A stretch of 64,000 nucleotides of DNA from Bacteroidales bacterium. Its GTDB lineage: Bacteria; Bacteroidota; Bacteroidia; Bacteroidales; UBA10428. Under the pieces are notes generated by a model. It saw only the letters and a list, made by a program, of their open reading frames with translations. It was not told the DNA's origin and searched no databases. Positions within the stretch are counted from its first letter, which is position 1. Each line of letters opens with the position of its first letter. Shown in pieces: positions 17,843-26,755 of this stretch. The stretch covers positions 17,955-81,954 of the forward strand of contig JAFGIP010000087.1 of the NCBI GenBank assembly GCA_016929525.1, written 5' to 3'. The translations under genes and the position numbers were made by a program.

Positions 17843-19216
17843 TTATAATCCGTGAAATACTCCATAGAGTATTCTTCCTATACCCAAATAAATGCTCAGA
17901 CCCAAAATATCATTCATCGTAGTAATAAAAGGGCCTGTTGCAACTGCAGGATCAATCCTGAGTTTATTTAGAAGTAATGGAATAAATGTCCCAAGCAAAG
18001 AAGCAATAAGAATAACAGTAAATAACGCTATACTTACTGTCAGGGTTAAATGAACTGATTGCGTAAAAATTACATTATACAATAATATCAGTGAAGAAAA
18101 TGTTGCAGCATTAATTAACCCAATTGATAATTCTTTCAACAACTTTCGCCATGTAGAATCAAGATCGATTGATTTATTGGCAAGACCCTGCACAACAATC
18201 GATGATGACTGAACCCCGACATTACCTCCCATAGCCGCAATAAGCGGAAGGAACATTGCAAGCTTGGGATCAATTTTGATTTCTGATTCATACATACCAA
18301 TAACATGTGCCCCTAATATTCCTCCAACCAGGCCGATTAACAGCCAGGGTATGCGTGCCCTGGTTAGCACAAAAACGTTATCTGAAGGCTCAACATCTTC
18401 AGTGATACCTGCTATCATCTGATAGTCCTTTTCCGCTTCTTCCTTGATAACATCCACAACATCGTCAATGGTAATCCGCCCCATCAACCTCCCAATAGAA
18501 TCGACCACCGGTAAGGCTACCAGGTCATACTTTTCCATCACTGCTGCTACTTCTTCATCGTTGGTATTTGTATTTACAGAAATTACATCAGGATCGTAAA
18601 TATTGGATATCTTTGCGTTAGAACGGGCCAGCATTATTCTTTTTAAAGAAACCGTACCCTTAAGTTTATCTTTATCATCAACAACATATACATAATAGAC
18701 CTCATCTACTTCTGCTGCCTGTTTTCTCAGTTCATGGATACAGGTTTCCACATCCCAGTTTTCATTTACTTTAATGAGTTCTTTGGCCATCAGACCACCT
18801 GCAGTATCTTCAGGATAATTTAACAGATCAACAAGATCCACCGCCTGATCGAGATCGTGAATATTCTGAAGTACCTCTTCCTTTTTTTCCTCCGATAGTC
18901 CGCCTAAAATATCAGCAGCATCGTCGGAGTCCATCTTATCGATGAATTGTTTGGCAATAACTTCACCGGGAAGGACATTAAGAAATTTCTCCCGTTCATC
19001 CTCTTCCAGTTCAATGAGAACATCAGCTGCCTTTTCACTTTCCAGTAAAAGATATACGTATTTCGCTTCTTCAATTGTTAATCCTGTATAAAGCTCTGCA
19101 ATATCAGCTGCATGCAGATCTTTAACAAGGTTATATGTTAAGACCTCATCGTTATTTCTGACAGCATCTTTTAGTTGTTCTATAAATTCACGTGTGAGTT
19201 CAAATTGTGCTGCCAT
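17843..19216 (-). CDS. mgtE: MgtE-type magnesium channel
   Basis: MgtE is a Mg2+-gated magnesium channel. The 457-residue protein has an N-terminal cytoplasmic MgtE_N domain (about 1-130) with the DxDDAADILGGLSEE motif. A pair of CBS domains follows (about 135-255; AGGLMAKEL, VVDSIGRLMGRITIDDVVDVI). The C-terminal pore domain has five transmembrane segments (about 285-455) and carries PLIAAMGGNVGVQSSSIVVQGLA and DPAVATGPFITTMNDILGL, the acidic segment being part of the ion path. rsmA ends its coding just 11 bases upstream of mgtE on the same strand, so the two are oriented as a pair. Confidence 0.95.
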   Translation of the reverse strand: MAAQFELTREFIEQLKDAVRNNDEVLTYNLVKDLHAADIAELYTGLTIEEAKYVYLLLESEKAADVLIELEEDEREKFLNVLPGEVIAKQFIDKMDSDDAADILGGLSEEKKEEVLQNIHDLDQAVDLVDLLNYPEDTAGGLMAKELIKVNENWDVETCIHELRKQAAEVDEVYYVYVVDDKDKLKGTVSLKRIMLARSNAKISNIYDPDVISVNTNTNDEEVAAVMEKYDLVALPVVDSIGRLMGRITIDDVVDVIKEEAEKDYQMIAGITEDVEPSDNVFVLTRARIPWLLIGLVGGILGAHVIGMYESEIKIDPKLAMFLPLIAAMGGNVGVQSSSIVVQGLANKSIDLDSTWRKLLKELSIGLINAATFSSLILLYNVIFTQSVHLTLTVSIALFTVILIASLLGTFIPLLLNKLRIDPAVATGPFITTMNDILGLSIYLGIGRILYGVFHGL

Positions 19217-19227
19217 GAGACATAGTT

Positions 19228-19998
19228 TTAATGGTTCAACTTCTGAATGAGCAAAGTAAGCGCTACAAACTGACTTACAGTAAGTTGCTCAGGTCTTTCT
19301 GTGAGAAGCTCACTTTCGGAAGGCAAAGTTAAAAAAATACTTCGTAGTGAGTTCTTAATTGTTTTCCGACGTTGATTAAAAGTTGCTTTAACTATTTTTA
19401 TAAATATATCAGGATCGCATTCCAGTTCAGCCGTGTTGTTACGTTTTAGCCTTATTACCCCGGACTTTACCTTAGGTGAAGGTGAAAAACAGTGTTCATG
19501 AACCGTAAACAAATATTCAATTGAGAAATATGCCTGTAGCAAAACGCTCAGGATCCCGTATTTTTTACTTCCCGGAGGTGAGGAAATACGTTCAGCCACT
19601 TCTTTTTGAACCATACATACAATCTGATTCACAACATTTCTGCCTTCCAAAACCTTAAAAAGAATCTGGCTTGAAATATAATATGGTAAATTACCTATCA
19701 GTGCAATTGGTGCTTTTTCTTTATTTAAATTGAATTTCAGAAAATCGGTTAAAATAAACCTATTCTTTTGAACCGGATAATTTTCACATAGAAAATCATA
19801 AGATTCTTTGTCAATCTCAACTGCTTTATAATTTTCAAATCTATCAACCAGGAAATCGGTTAATATACCTGTTCCGGGCCCAATTTCAATCAGTGTTTTA
19901 AAATTTCCTGTTTCAATGCTTTCGATAATTTTTTTTGCAATGTTTTTATCAACAAGAAAGTGCTGTCCGAGACTTTTTTTAGGGTTAACAGGTTGCAT
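19228..19998 (-). CDS. rsmA: 16S rRNA (adenine1518/1519-N6,N6)-dimethyltransferase
   Basis: RsmA (KsgA) dimethylates two adjacent adenines near the 3' end of 16S rRNA in ribosome assembly. From the ATG at 19998 the protein has 256 residues and begins MQPVNPKKSLGQHFLVDKNI, the usual N-terminus. It goes on with the SAM-binding motif IEIGPGTGILTDFL and the catalytic IGNLPYYISSQILF. An in-frame ATG at 20100 would add 34 hydrophobic residues not found in the family, so I prefer 19998. A C-terminal helical domain with FSPSPKVKSGVIRL and FNQRRKTIKNSL completes it. Confidence 0.95.
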   Translation of the reverse strand: MQPVNPKKSLGQHFLVDKNIAKKIIESIETGNFKTLIEIGPGTGILTDFLVDRFENYKAVEIDKESYDFLCENYPVQKNRFILTDFLKFNLNKEKAPIALIGNLPYYISSQILFKVLEGRNVVNQIVCMVQKEVAERISSPPGSKKYGILSVLLQAYFSIEYLFTVHEHCFSPSPKVKSGVIRLKRNNTAELECDPDIFIKIVKATFNQRRKTIKNSLRSIFLTLPSESELLTERPEQLTVSQFVALTLLIQKLNH

Positions 19999-20231
19999 TA
20001 TATCTTTGGATATTATAAAATGCAAATAAAGCGTAATAATACAAAAAGTGATGAAGAATTGTTGCCAAAGTAACTTTTCACAGGGATTTTTAATATTCAT
20101 ATTATAAAATACGGCTCATATCACGAATCTTAAGCCCTTTATCAACTATTACCAACTTCTGGCTTCTTTTTACGTTAATTCGAACAAAACCTATAAACCT
20201 TTTTAAACTTAACAACTAAAACCTGTTAATC

Positions 20232-20609
20232 ATGGAAAAATTATTAAGGGAACCTACGCCTTATTCCCCATATGTGGATTTTCGAGAGAATGGAATCCTG
20301 ATAATGAAGGGTAGGGCATTTCCGGAGAATGCTCTTGAGTTCTTTGGACCTCTGATCTTATTTACCGAAGAACTTGAAGTTGAAAGGATTGTTTTAGATC
20401 TGGACCTGGAATATTTCAATACAGCCTCGGCCAAAAAGTTACTTGATCTTATGAAAGCAGCAGACGGAAACTCAAAAGTTAATAATGTTATTATTAACTG
20501 GCGGTTTGAAGAAGGTGATGATGATAGTGTAGAAACTGCTGAGATTTTTGAAGAATCATTAAGCCGTGCAAAATTTAATTATATTGAATATTGTGAAGTA
20601 GTACCATAA
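20232..20609 (+). CDS. siaC: SiaC family (DUF1987) regulatory phosphoprotein
   Basis: The 125-residue protein matches the SiaC/DUF1987 family: REPTPYSPYVDFRENG at the start, GRAFPENALEFFGPL, and YFNTASAKKLLDLM in the middle. In Pseudomonas, SiaC is phosphorylated on a Thr in the equivalent YFNTS segment and controls a diguanylate cyclase through the SiaA/SiaB phosphatase-kinase pair. The corresponding Thr is kept here. No siaA, siaB or siaD partner is next to it, so its signalling partners lie elsewhere. It is divergent from rsmA and is followed by a 151-base AT-rich gap. Confidence 0.85.
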   Translation: MEKLLREPTPYSPYVDFRENGILIMKGRAFPENALEFFGPLILFTEELEVERIVLDLDLEYFNTASAKKLLDLMKAADGNSKVNNVIINWRFEEGDDDSVETAEIFEESLSRAKFNYIEYCEVVP

Positions 20610-20760
20610 AAATCATACATTCGTTTTCATACTTTATTATTTTTAATGATTCTATATAAGGATTTCAAACTATACAAGTTCTCAGAATCCGTTTATCGTA
20701 ATAAAAATTAGTCGTAAATTATAGTATACATAATACTATAATTTACAATTTATTTAAGGT

Positions 20761-23700
20761 GTGAAAAAATCAGTGTTGTCTTTATTGTTTTTCTTTTGTG
20801 CACATATTAGTTATGCACAACTGGAAATTACGAACATCACAACGGAAAATTCTTTTCTGGGAGAATGGATTAAAGATGCTTTTAAAGATTCCGCCGGCAA
20901 TATGTGGTTTGCCGATGCTACCGGTAATGGAATTTACAAATTTAACGGGAAAAAATGGATTAACTATGACGGGACATCTTCTTTATCGGATTTTGTAACA
21001 GCCTTTGCCGAAGATGAGGATGGTTATATCTGGATAGCCGCATACGATGGTGTATATCGTTTTAAAGAACCGGATGATGTTACCAAGTATACAACTACAG
21101 AAGGGCTTCCGTCTAATTCCATAAATGATATAGTTGTAGATAACTTAAACAGAGTATGGGTTGCAACATACGAAGGAATTGCCGTACTAAATGGCAGCAC
21201 CTGGAACAGTTACGATGATACGGATGGTATGGTCAGCAAGTTTGCTACCTGTCTCTTTGTAGATAATCTGGGCAGATTATGGATCGGTACTGAAGAAGGA
21301 GCCAGCAAACTCGACGGAGGATTTACAAATTATACCGATGCTGATGGACTTCCGGAAATAAGAATTACGGTAATTATACAAACAACAGACAGTTCAATAT
21401 GGTTTGGTACAAATGGCACCGGAGCAGCAAGTTTAAAAGATGATGTCTGGACTTATTACACAACAGATGATGGACTGTCAAGAAACAAAGTTTCTGATAT
21501 TTTCCAGGACAGTAATGGAAATATATGGTTTACTTCCTACTTACCCAATGGCGGGCTGACTAAATATGACGGAATTACATGGCCTACCTATCAGCCGGAG
21601 CATGGATTAATTCATGACTATACAGACTGTGTTGCTGAAGATGATGAAGGCAATATTTGGATAGGAACTGCACATGGAATCAGTAAGCTTCAACCTGAAT
21701 CCTGGAAATATCTGACAATTGCAGATGGTCTGCCGGGAATTGCTGTTTATGATATTACATCAGATAGTTCAGGGAATAAATGGTTTGCAACAATAAATGG
21801 TGTTAGTGAATACAATGGTATTTTTACTAATTATAGTGTTATCGATGGACTGCCACATGATATATGCAATAGTATAGAAACAAGTCCGGATGATAAGATA
21901 TGGGTTGGTACACAAAACGGAGCAGCTGTTAAGACCGAATCCGGCTGGGACATTTTTAACTCGGATAGCGGTTTGGTCAATAATATTGTTACAGATATTT
22001 CATTTGATGACGGATCCATATGGTTTGCAACCCTTGGAGGTGTGAGTATATTCAATGGTTCCGAATGGACCAGTTATACTACAGGAAATGGTCTTGTGGA
22101 TAATGAAAGCACATGCTCACTGATTGATAATGAAGGTAATGCCTGGATAGGATCACTAAACGGAGGTGTAAGTAAATTTGACGGATTTGTATGGACTGAA
22201 ATATCAACAAATAATCATTTACCCAATAATGTAATAAGAGATATTTACCAGGATAGTAAGGATAATATCTGGATTGGAACAGATGGCGGAGTGACCAGAT
22301 ATGACGGATTGAACTGGGATACTTTCATTAAAGATGATGGATTGGCAACAAATTCTGTCAGGTCAATAGGTGAAGATGATTACGGAAGGATATGGTTTGG
22401 CAGTGATAGTAGTATGATCACAATTTATAATGGTTCAGATTTCATTATTTATTCTGCACTTTCTGCTATTCCCAATGTTATAACCACAGCCATAACCGAG
22501 ATCAATGACACAATTTATGCAACAAGTATTGTTGGTGTGGTGCTTTATAGCTATAAAACCGCCTGGACAAATTATCATCAAAGTGCAATGACAGGTAATA
22601 CCATTGAATGTGCAATTGTTGATAATAGTGATAATTTATGGATAGGTACCTGGGGGCAGGGAGTTGGAAAATATGACGGAGCAAGCTGGAATAACTTCTC
22701 AACAACCGAAGGATTGTCTGGTAATAATGTCTATGGGCTCGCTCAGGATGACAGCAGTTATATTTGGGTTGCTTCCTCGTCGGCAGGTTTAAGTAAAATA
22801 ACCAGCGATACTGTTCTTTCATATGACAGCGGTGATGGATTGCCCGGAACCGGTTGTTATTCTGTTGATAGCGACAATGAAGGAAATATATGGATTGGCA
22901 CCAATGCCGGGTTAAGTAAATTCGATGGTTCAACATTTGAAAATTATACAACTCTTGACGGACTACCTGGCAATCATGTTAAAACTATCCATTGTTCAGA
23001 AACAGGTGATATCTGGATCGGCACAACTGCCGGAAATGGTGCAGCAAGATTTAACGGAGTTGACTGGGATATATTCCGTACTTCCGAAGGTTTGTTGAAC
23101 AATAATATTGAAGACATATTGGAAGATGATGAAGGTAAAATCTGGATTGCCACTTATGGAGGAATTAGTGTGTACGATGGAGATTCTTTCACCAATTATT
23201 CTTCCTCAGGATATTTCAGTAATGCTGCTATTTGGTCGTTGACCTCAGACCAGATGGGTAACATATGGTGCGGAACCTGGGGATTTGGAGCATTTATGTT
23301 TAATGGTGAATTCTGGACGAATTTGTCGACCTCGGAAGGAATAGCCGGTAATGATGTACGAGAGGTGGTTGAAATGAAGGATGGTTCCATTTGGCTTGCA
23401 ACCTATGGTAACGGATTATCAAAAATAGAAAGGCAATTATTCTCGGTATTGAATGTAGAATATGAGAATCCTTCATGTACCAACACAAATGACGGTAGTA
23501 TTGTGATTATAACAAATATTCATGAGAATCTTCAGTATTCTGTCGGAACCGGGTTTCTTACCTCCGGAACTTTTAACAACTTACACGAAGGTGATTATCT
23601 GCCTGTGGTAACCAATGGATTTGATACGATCAGACTAAATACAATAAATCTTATCGCTGCCTCACAGATTATTGTTGACCTAGGGAATGATACAGCTATA

Positions 23701-24384
23701 TGTCCCGATGAGGTGCTCACCATAAATTCGGGATTTACTGTTCCTTTTACATTTGAATGGAGCACCGGATCCACAGATGAAGAGATTGTTATTGAAGGTG
23801 CAGGAACATATCAGGTTACTGTTACAAATACAGAAGGATGCACAGACTCAGACGAAATTAATGTTACTCTTAATCCTGCACCAGATGTGAATCTTGGTGA
23901 AGACATGTTAATAACAACCGACGATGTGACTGTTTTAGATGCAGGGGAAGGATATTCCGCTTACGAATGGAGCACTGAAGAAACAACATCAGCAATATCT
24001 GTCGATGGAACAGTGCTGGGGGAAGGAGTTTATACATTCTCTGTTACGGTTACCAATGAATTCCTTTGCCAGTCAACTGATGAAATACAAGTAACTATAA
24101 ATGAACCGGCAGGTATATCAGATAATGAAAATGATGTCATTTTGCCGGGGATTTATCCAAATCCGGCAGGCAACTTAATTTATATTGATTTTAATACCTC
24201 TGTGTTTAATGTTGATCATTTAGAAATTGTTGATATTATGGGAAATAGTTTAAAAGTATCTGTTCCCGATTCACTTAATAAACTGCTCAGGTTAGATCTG
24301 ACAGAAATATCACCGGGAATATATTATATCATATACTATGATGAAAATGGAAAAGTACAGTTTGACAGTTTTATAAGGTATTAA
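20761..24384 (+). CDS. Secreted giant propeller protein with T9SS sorting domain
   Basis: The 1207-residue protein starts at a GTG immediately before a clean signal peptide (MKKSVLSLLFFFCAHISYA). Residues of about 30-890 consist of 21 tandem two-component-regulator-propeller repeats. Each carries a core such as NIWIGTDGGVTRYDG spaced about 41 residues apart, which would make three seven-bladed propellers (inference). Unlike hybrid two-component sensors, there is no Y_Y_Y domain, transmembrane segment, kinase or DNA-binding domain afterwards. Instead two Ig/PKD-like modules follow (about 920-1115; LNPAPDVNLGEDM, STGSTDEE). The C-terminus is a type A T9SS sorting domain (PGIYPNPAGNLIYIDF through SPGIYYIIYYDENGK). 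It is therefore exported across the outer membrane, probably surface-anchored or released. The ligand is unknown. Confidence 0.88.
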   Translation: MKKSVLSLLFFFCAHISYAQLEITNITTENSFLGEWIKDAFKDSAGNMWFADATGNGIYKFNGKKWINYDGTSSLSDFVTAFAEDEDGYIWIAAYDGVYRFKEPDDVTKYTTTEGLPSNSINDIVVDNLNRVWVATYEGIAVLNGSTWNSYDDTDGMVSKFATCLFVDNLGRLWIGTEEGASKLDGGFTNYTDADGLPEIRITVIIQTTDSSIWFGTNGTGAASLKDDVWTYYTTDDGLSRNKVSDIFQDSNGNIWFTSYLPNGGLTKYDGITWPTYQPEHGLIHDYTDCVAEDDEGNIWIGTAHGISKLQPESWKYLTIADGLPGIAVYDITSDSSGNKWFATINGVSEYNGIFTNYSVIDGLPHDICNSIETSPDDKIWVGTQNGAAVKTESGWDIFNSDSGLVNNIVTDISFDDGSIWFATLGGVSIFNGSEWTSYTTGNGLVDNESTCSLIDNEGNAWIGSLNGGVSKFDGFVWTEISTNNHLPNNVIRDIYQDSKDNIWIGTDGGVTRYDGLNWDTFIKDDGLATNSVRSIGEDDYGRIWFGSDSSMITIYNGSDFIIYSALSAIPNVITTAITEINDTIYATSIVGVVLYSYKTAWTNYHQSAMTGNTIECAIVDNSDNLWIGTWGQGVGKYDGASWNNFSTTEGLSGNNVYGLAQDDSSYIWVASSSAGLSKITSDTVLSYDSGDGLPGTGCYSVDSDNEGNIWIGTNAGLSKFDGSTFENYTTLDGLPGNHVKTIHCSETGDIWIGTTAGNGAARFNGVDWDIFRTSEGLLNNNIEDILEDDEGKIWIATYGGISVYDGDSFTNYSSSGYFSNAAIWSLTSDQMGNIWCGTWGFGAFMFNGEFWTNLSTSEGIAGNDVREVVEMKDGSIWLATYGNGLSKIERQLFSVLNVEYENPSCTNTNDGSIVIITNIHENLQYSVGTGFLTSGTFNNLHEGDYLPVVTNGFDTIRLNTINLIAASQIIVDLGNDTAICPDEVLTINSGFTVPFTFEWSTGSTDEEIVIEGAGTYQVTVTNTEGCTDSDEINVTLNPAPDVNLGEDMLITTDDVTVLDAGEGYSAYEWSTEETTSAISVDGTVLGEGVYTFSVTVTNEFLCQSTDEIQVTINEPAGISDNENDVILPGIYPNPAGNLIYIDFNTSVFNVDHLEIVDIMGNSLKVSVPDSLNKLLRLDLTEISPGIYYIIYYDENGKVQFDSFIRY

Positions 24385-24410
24385 ACTAATAACCGGTAAC
24401 CGATAAATAG

Positions 24411-24440
24411 AAATCCAGCGGAGAATAAACCGCTGGATTT
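24411..24440. terminator. Bidirectional terminator hairpin
   Basis: A perfect 11-base stem, AAATCCAGCGG and CCGCTGGATTT, encloses an 8-base loop. The A-rich and T-rich flanks can serve both strands. It lies between the plus-strand propeller gene and the convergent glycosidase gene. Confidence 0.85.
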
Positions 24441-24498
24441 ATATCATTATAACTCATCTTATTAATATAATCTCATGGCATATTTTAAGTTATAAACA

Positions 24499-26145
24499 TT
24501 ACTTAATACGGATGGGATCGGCCCAATCGCCTCGGAATAGTAATTTATGGGTGTATATAGTTTTTCTGAATTTACCATAAGATACATCTACCCCGGCATA
24601 AATTCCCAGCAGGAGACTTTCATCACGGATATTATATACAACATCGAAAGTTTGCGATGATTTATCTGCATCAATTTTTGCCAGTTGGTTTTCGCCCGGT
24701 TGCCAGCCAATATGATGTTGAAATACATATCTCAGTCCATCTTCGATCTTAAAATTCGTTTTATTTTTAAATGTAAATCCGGCTTTCAGCGTTTTTCCCT
24801 TACTAATATCATCCAGGTCGGTTTCTACATCTAGTGTTGGCCATTCTATGGGTTCATTCCCGGTAAGAATAATTAAGATCTCATACTTTTGCAATTCACC
24901 TTTTTTATTATAAAATTCAAATACAAGCTCTCTGTCAGTCAGAGTATCGTTACCAAAGGAAAGGGTATCAACAAAATATTTATCATTCAATCCATTTTTT
25001 TCATAGACAATAGCATCGTGATAAATAACCCTTACCATATCGATATCATCCTGTAAAAAGATCTCCATAGGAACTTTGTTCTCATAGAACTGCTGATTTT
25101 TCGGAGCGGTAATGAGTGCTTTGTTGTATTCTTTTACTGCATACCAGACCGGTCTTGGATAACCAATTGTATCCTCCAGATCTTTATAACCCCAGTAACC
25201 AAACCATTCTTCGGGAGTATCATTATGAATTGAGGGCTCTCCCCCTTTCCACCAACCATCTGCATAATAGAAAGGGCACATACCGGTTGCTCCTGCATCC
25301 AGTACATTTCTGAAATATTCAATTAATGCATCTTCCTGTTGTTTAAGAGTATTTCCTCCATACTCACCAAATCCCATTCTCGATACGGATTTTCCGAATT
25401 CAGTAAGTATAAGCGGAAGATCACCCTTATTTATTTCCTTAAGGAAACGATTCCCATTTGCAAAACCCATTGCATAGTTTATTCCCTCAGCATAATCGTA
25501 TGCGTTATATGAATAAACATCGAACATATTCATATTAAGATATTCTGTAATTGCAGAATTGCCGGATATTGTAACCGGTATTCCGGGATGCTTTTCATGA
25601 ATGATCTCTTTAGCTTTCATCCAAAGGTCATATGTATTTTTCACGCCCACATCATGAATATGCTGGGGCATTGGTTCATTCATGATTAGATAGGTAATAA
25701 TACAATCATACTTACTGGTAAATGAAACAATACTGTCTACCAGGTGAAGCGCTTCTTTAACAAACTCAGGGTCTGAAAAATCAGCATGTGGTTTAATCCA
25801 AATACCGAAAATCATTTTTAGCCCTGTATACTGAATTAATTTAACCTCTTCTTCTGTTAATTCCGACCATGTTCTGATAGCATTAAACCCTGCTTCCTTA
25901 ATTAACTTAAGGTCATGAGCCATGCGTGCTAATTCAATTTCACGGTATTCATATGGATGCTGGCCAGGCCGGGCGCCAATTTCATAGCCCAAAGCATTCA
26001 CGAAAAATTTTTCGCCATATACATAATACCATCCGTCTTTAATTTCAAGATTTGTAGGTTCGATATTGCGATTTTTGCTTACAGTACCATTACAATTGGT
26101 TACACATATAAGTATTACCACTATAGAACTAAACCACTTTTTCAT
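24499..26145 (-). CDS. Clan GH-A (GH5/GH2-like) glycoside hydrolase lipoprotein
   Basis: The 548-residue protein has a hydrophobic N-terminus with Cys18 in CVTNC as a possible lipidation site. A TIM-barrel glycosidase domain follows (FNAIRTWSELTEEEV near 87). The probable acid/base Glu157 is in YLIMNEPMP, and the probable nucleophile Glu249 is in LILTEFGKSVS. The two carboxylates after strands 4 and 7 define clan GH-A. The region after about residue 350 is beta-rich and without a recognised motif (INTED-type ending GDWADPIRIK). The substrate cannot be told: beta-glucan, mannan or beta-galactoside are possible. It is convergent with the propeller gene and lies alone on its strand. Confidence 0.75.
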   Translation of the reverse strand: MKKWFSSIVVILICVTNCNGTVSKNRNIEPTNLEIKDGWYYVYGEKFFVNALGYEIGARPGQHPYEYREIELARMAHDLKLIKEAGFNAIRTWSELTEEEVKLIQYTGLKMIFGIWIKPHADFSDPEFVKEALHLVDSIVSFTSKYDCIITYLIMNEPMPQHIHDVGVKNTYDLWMKAKEIIHEKHPGIPVTISGNSAITEYLNMNMFDVYSYNAYDYAEGINYAMGFANGNRFLKEINKGDLPLILTEFGKSVSRMGFGEYGGNTLKQQEDALIEYFRNVLDAGATGMCPFYYADGWWKGGEPSIHNDTPEEWFGYWGYKDLEDTIGYPRPVWYAVKEYNKALITAPKNQQFYENKVPMEIFLQDDIDMVRVIYHDAIVYEKNGLNDKYFVDTLSFGNDTLTDRELVFEFYNKKGELQKYEILIILTGNEPIEWPTLDVETDLDDISKGKTLKAGFTFKNKTNFKIEDGLRYVFQHHIGWQPGENQLAKIDADKSSQTFDVVYNIRDESLLLGIYAGVDVSYGKFRKTIYTHKLLFRGDWADPIRIK

Positions 26146-26333
26146 TTTCCGATTCTTTATGATTAATAATTAGCCAAAATATCAAGATTATCTAACTGAT
26201 AAAAAGAAAAAAACTCATCAAAAATACTTCAGTATTTTTACTTATGATGTAATTAACGAATTGAAAAGGTCGAAAATTTTTACAATCTGCGCAACCTTTT
26301 AATAACTTTCTAATCTCAGTAAAAAAACAAATA

Positions 26334-26747
26334 ATGAAAATATATTTAAAATTGATTGTAGCACTCATTACGGTACTTACCATTATTTCCTGCAAAAAGA
26401 CTTCTGACAAATCATCAAACGAATCCTATTTTGGGACCTGGATTCTTGCAGATTATACCGAATTATATGTGATGCTTTATCGTGCCAGTGAGTTCATTGA
26501 TGAATATGGTTTTAGTATTAAAGCCGACGGTACCTTTATCGAGAGGAAGAACAGCGGATGGTGTGCTACACCCCCTATTGACTATGAAGATTACCTTGGT
26601 TATTGGACAAAAATTAACGATACGGTTCTGTCAGTAGAAGTTCCCTTCTGGGGTGGAACCGAATACTTCGATCTGGAGATATTTTCAGTTACGGAAGATA
26701 CTCTGAAAGTCATATATCATTATGGCCAACCTGAATATTTTGAATAG
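26334..26747 (+). CDS. Small lipocalin-like lipoprotein
   Basis: The 137-residue protein has a signal peptide ending at a clear lipobox (LTIISC, Cys20) with a KKTSDKSS linker. The rest resembles the lipocalin-like small lipoproteins of Bacteroidota: YFGTWILADY start, alternating beta pattern with DGTFIERKNSG, LGYWTKINDTVLSVE and DTLKVIYHY. Function is unknown. It ends 8 bases before the convergent DEAD-box helicase gene stops, so transcription of the two must meet there. Confidence 0.7.
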   Translation: MKIYLKLIVALITVLTIISCKKTSDKSSNESYFGTWILADYTELYVMLYRASEFIDEYGFSIKADGTFIERKNSGWCATPPIDYEDYLGYWTKINDTVLSVEVPFWGGTEYFDLEIFSVTEDTLKVIYHYGQPEYFE

Positions 26748-26755
26748 AGGCTGTC

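Noticed and set aside
22502..22951. Minus-strand ORF of 149 residues inside the propeller gene
   Set aside because: It is a by-product of the repeated codon pattern of the propeller repeats; its composition (His/Tyr/Gln-rich) is not protein-like.
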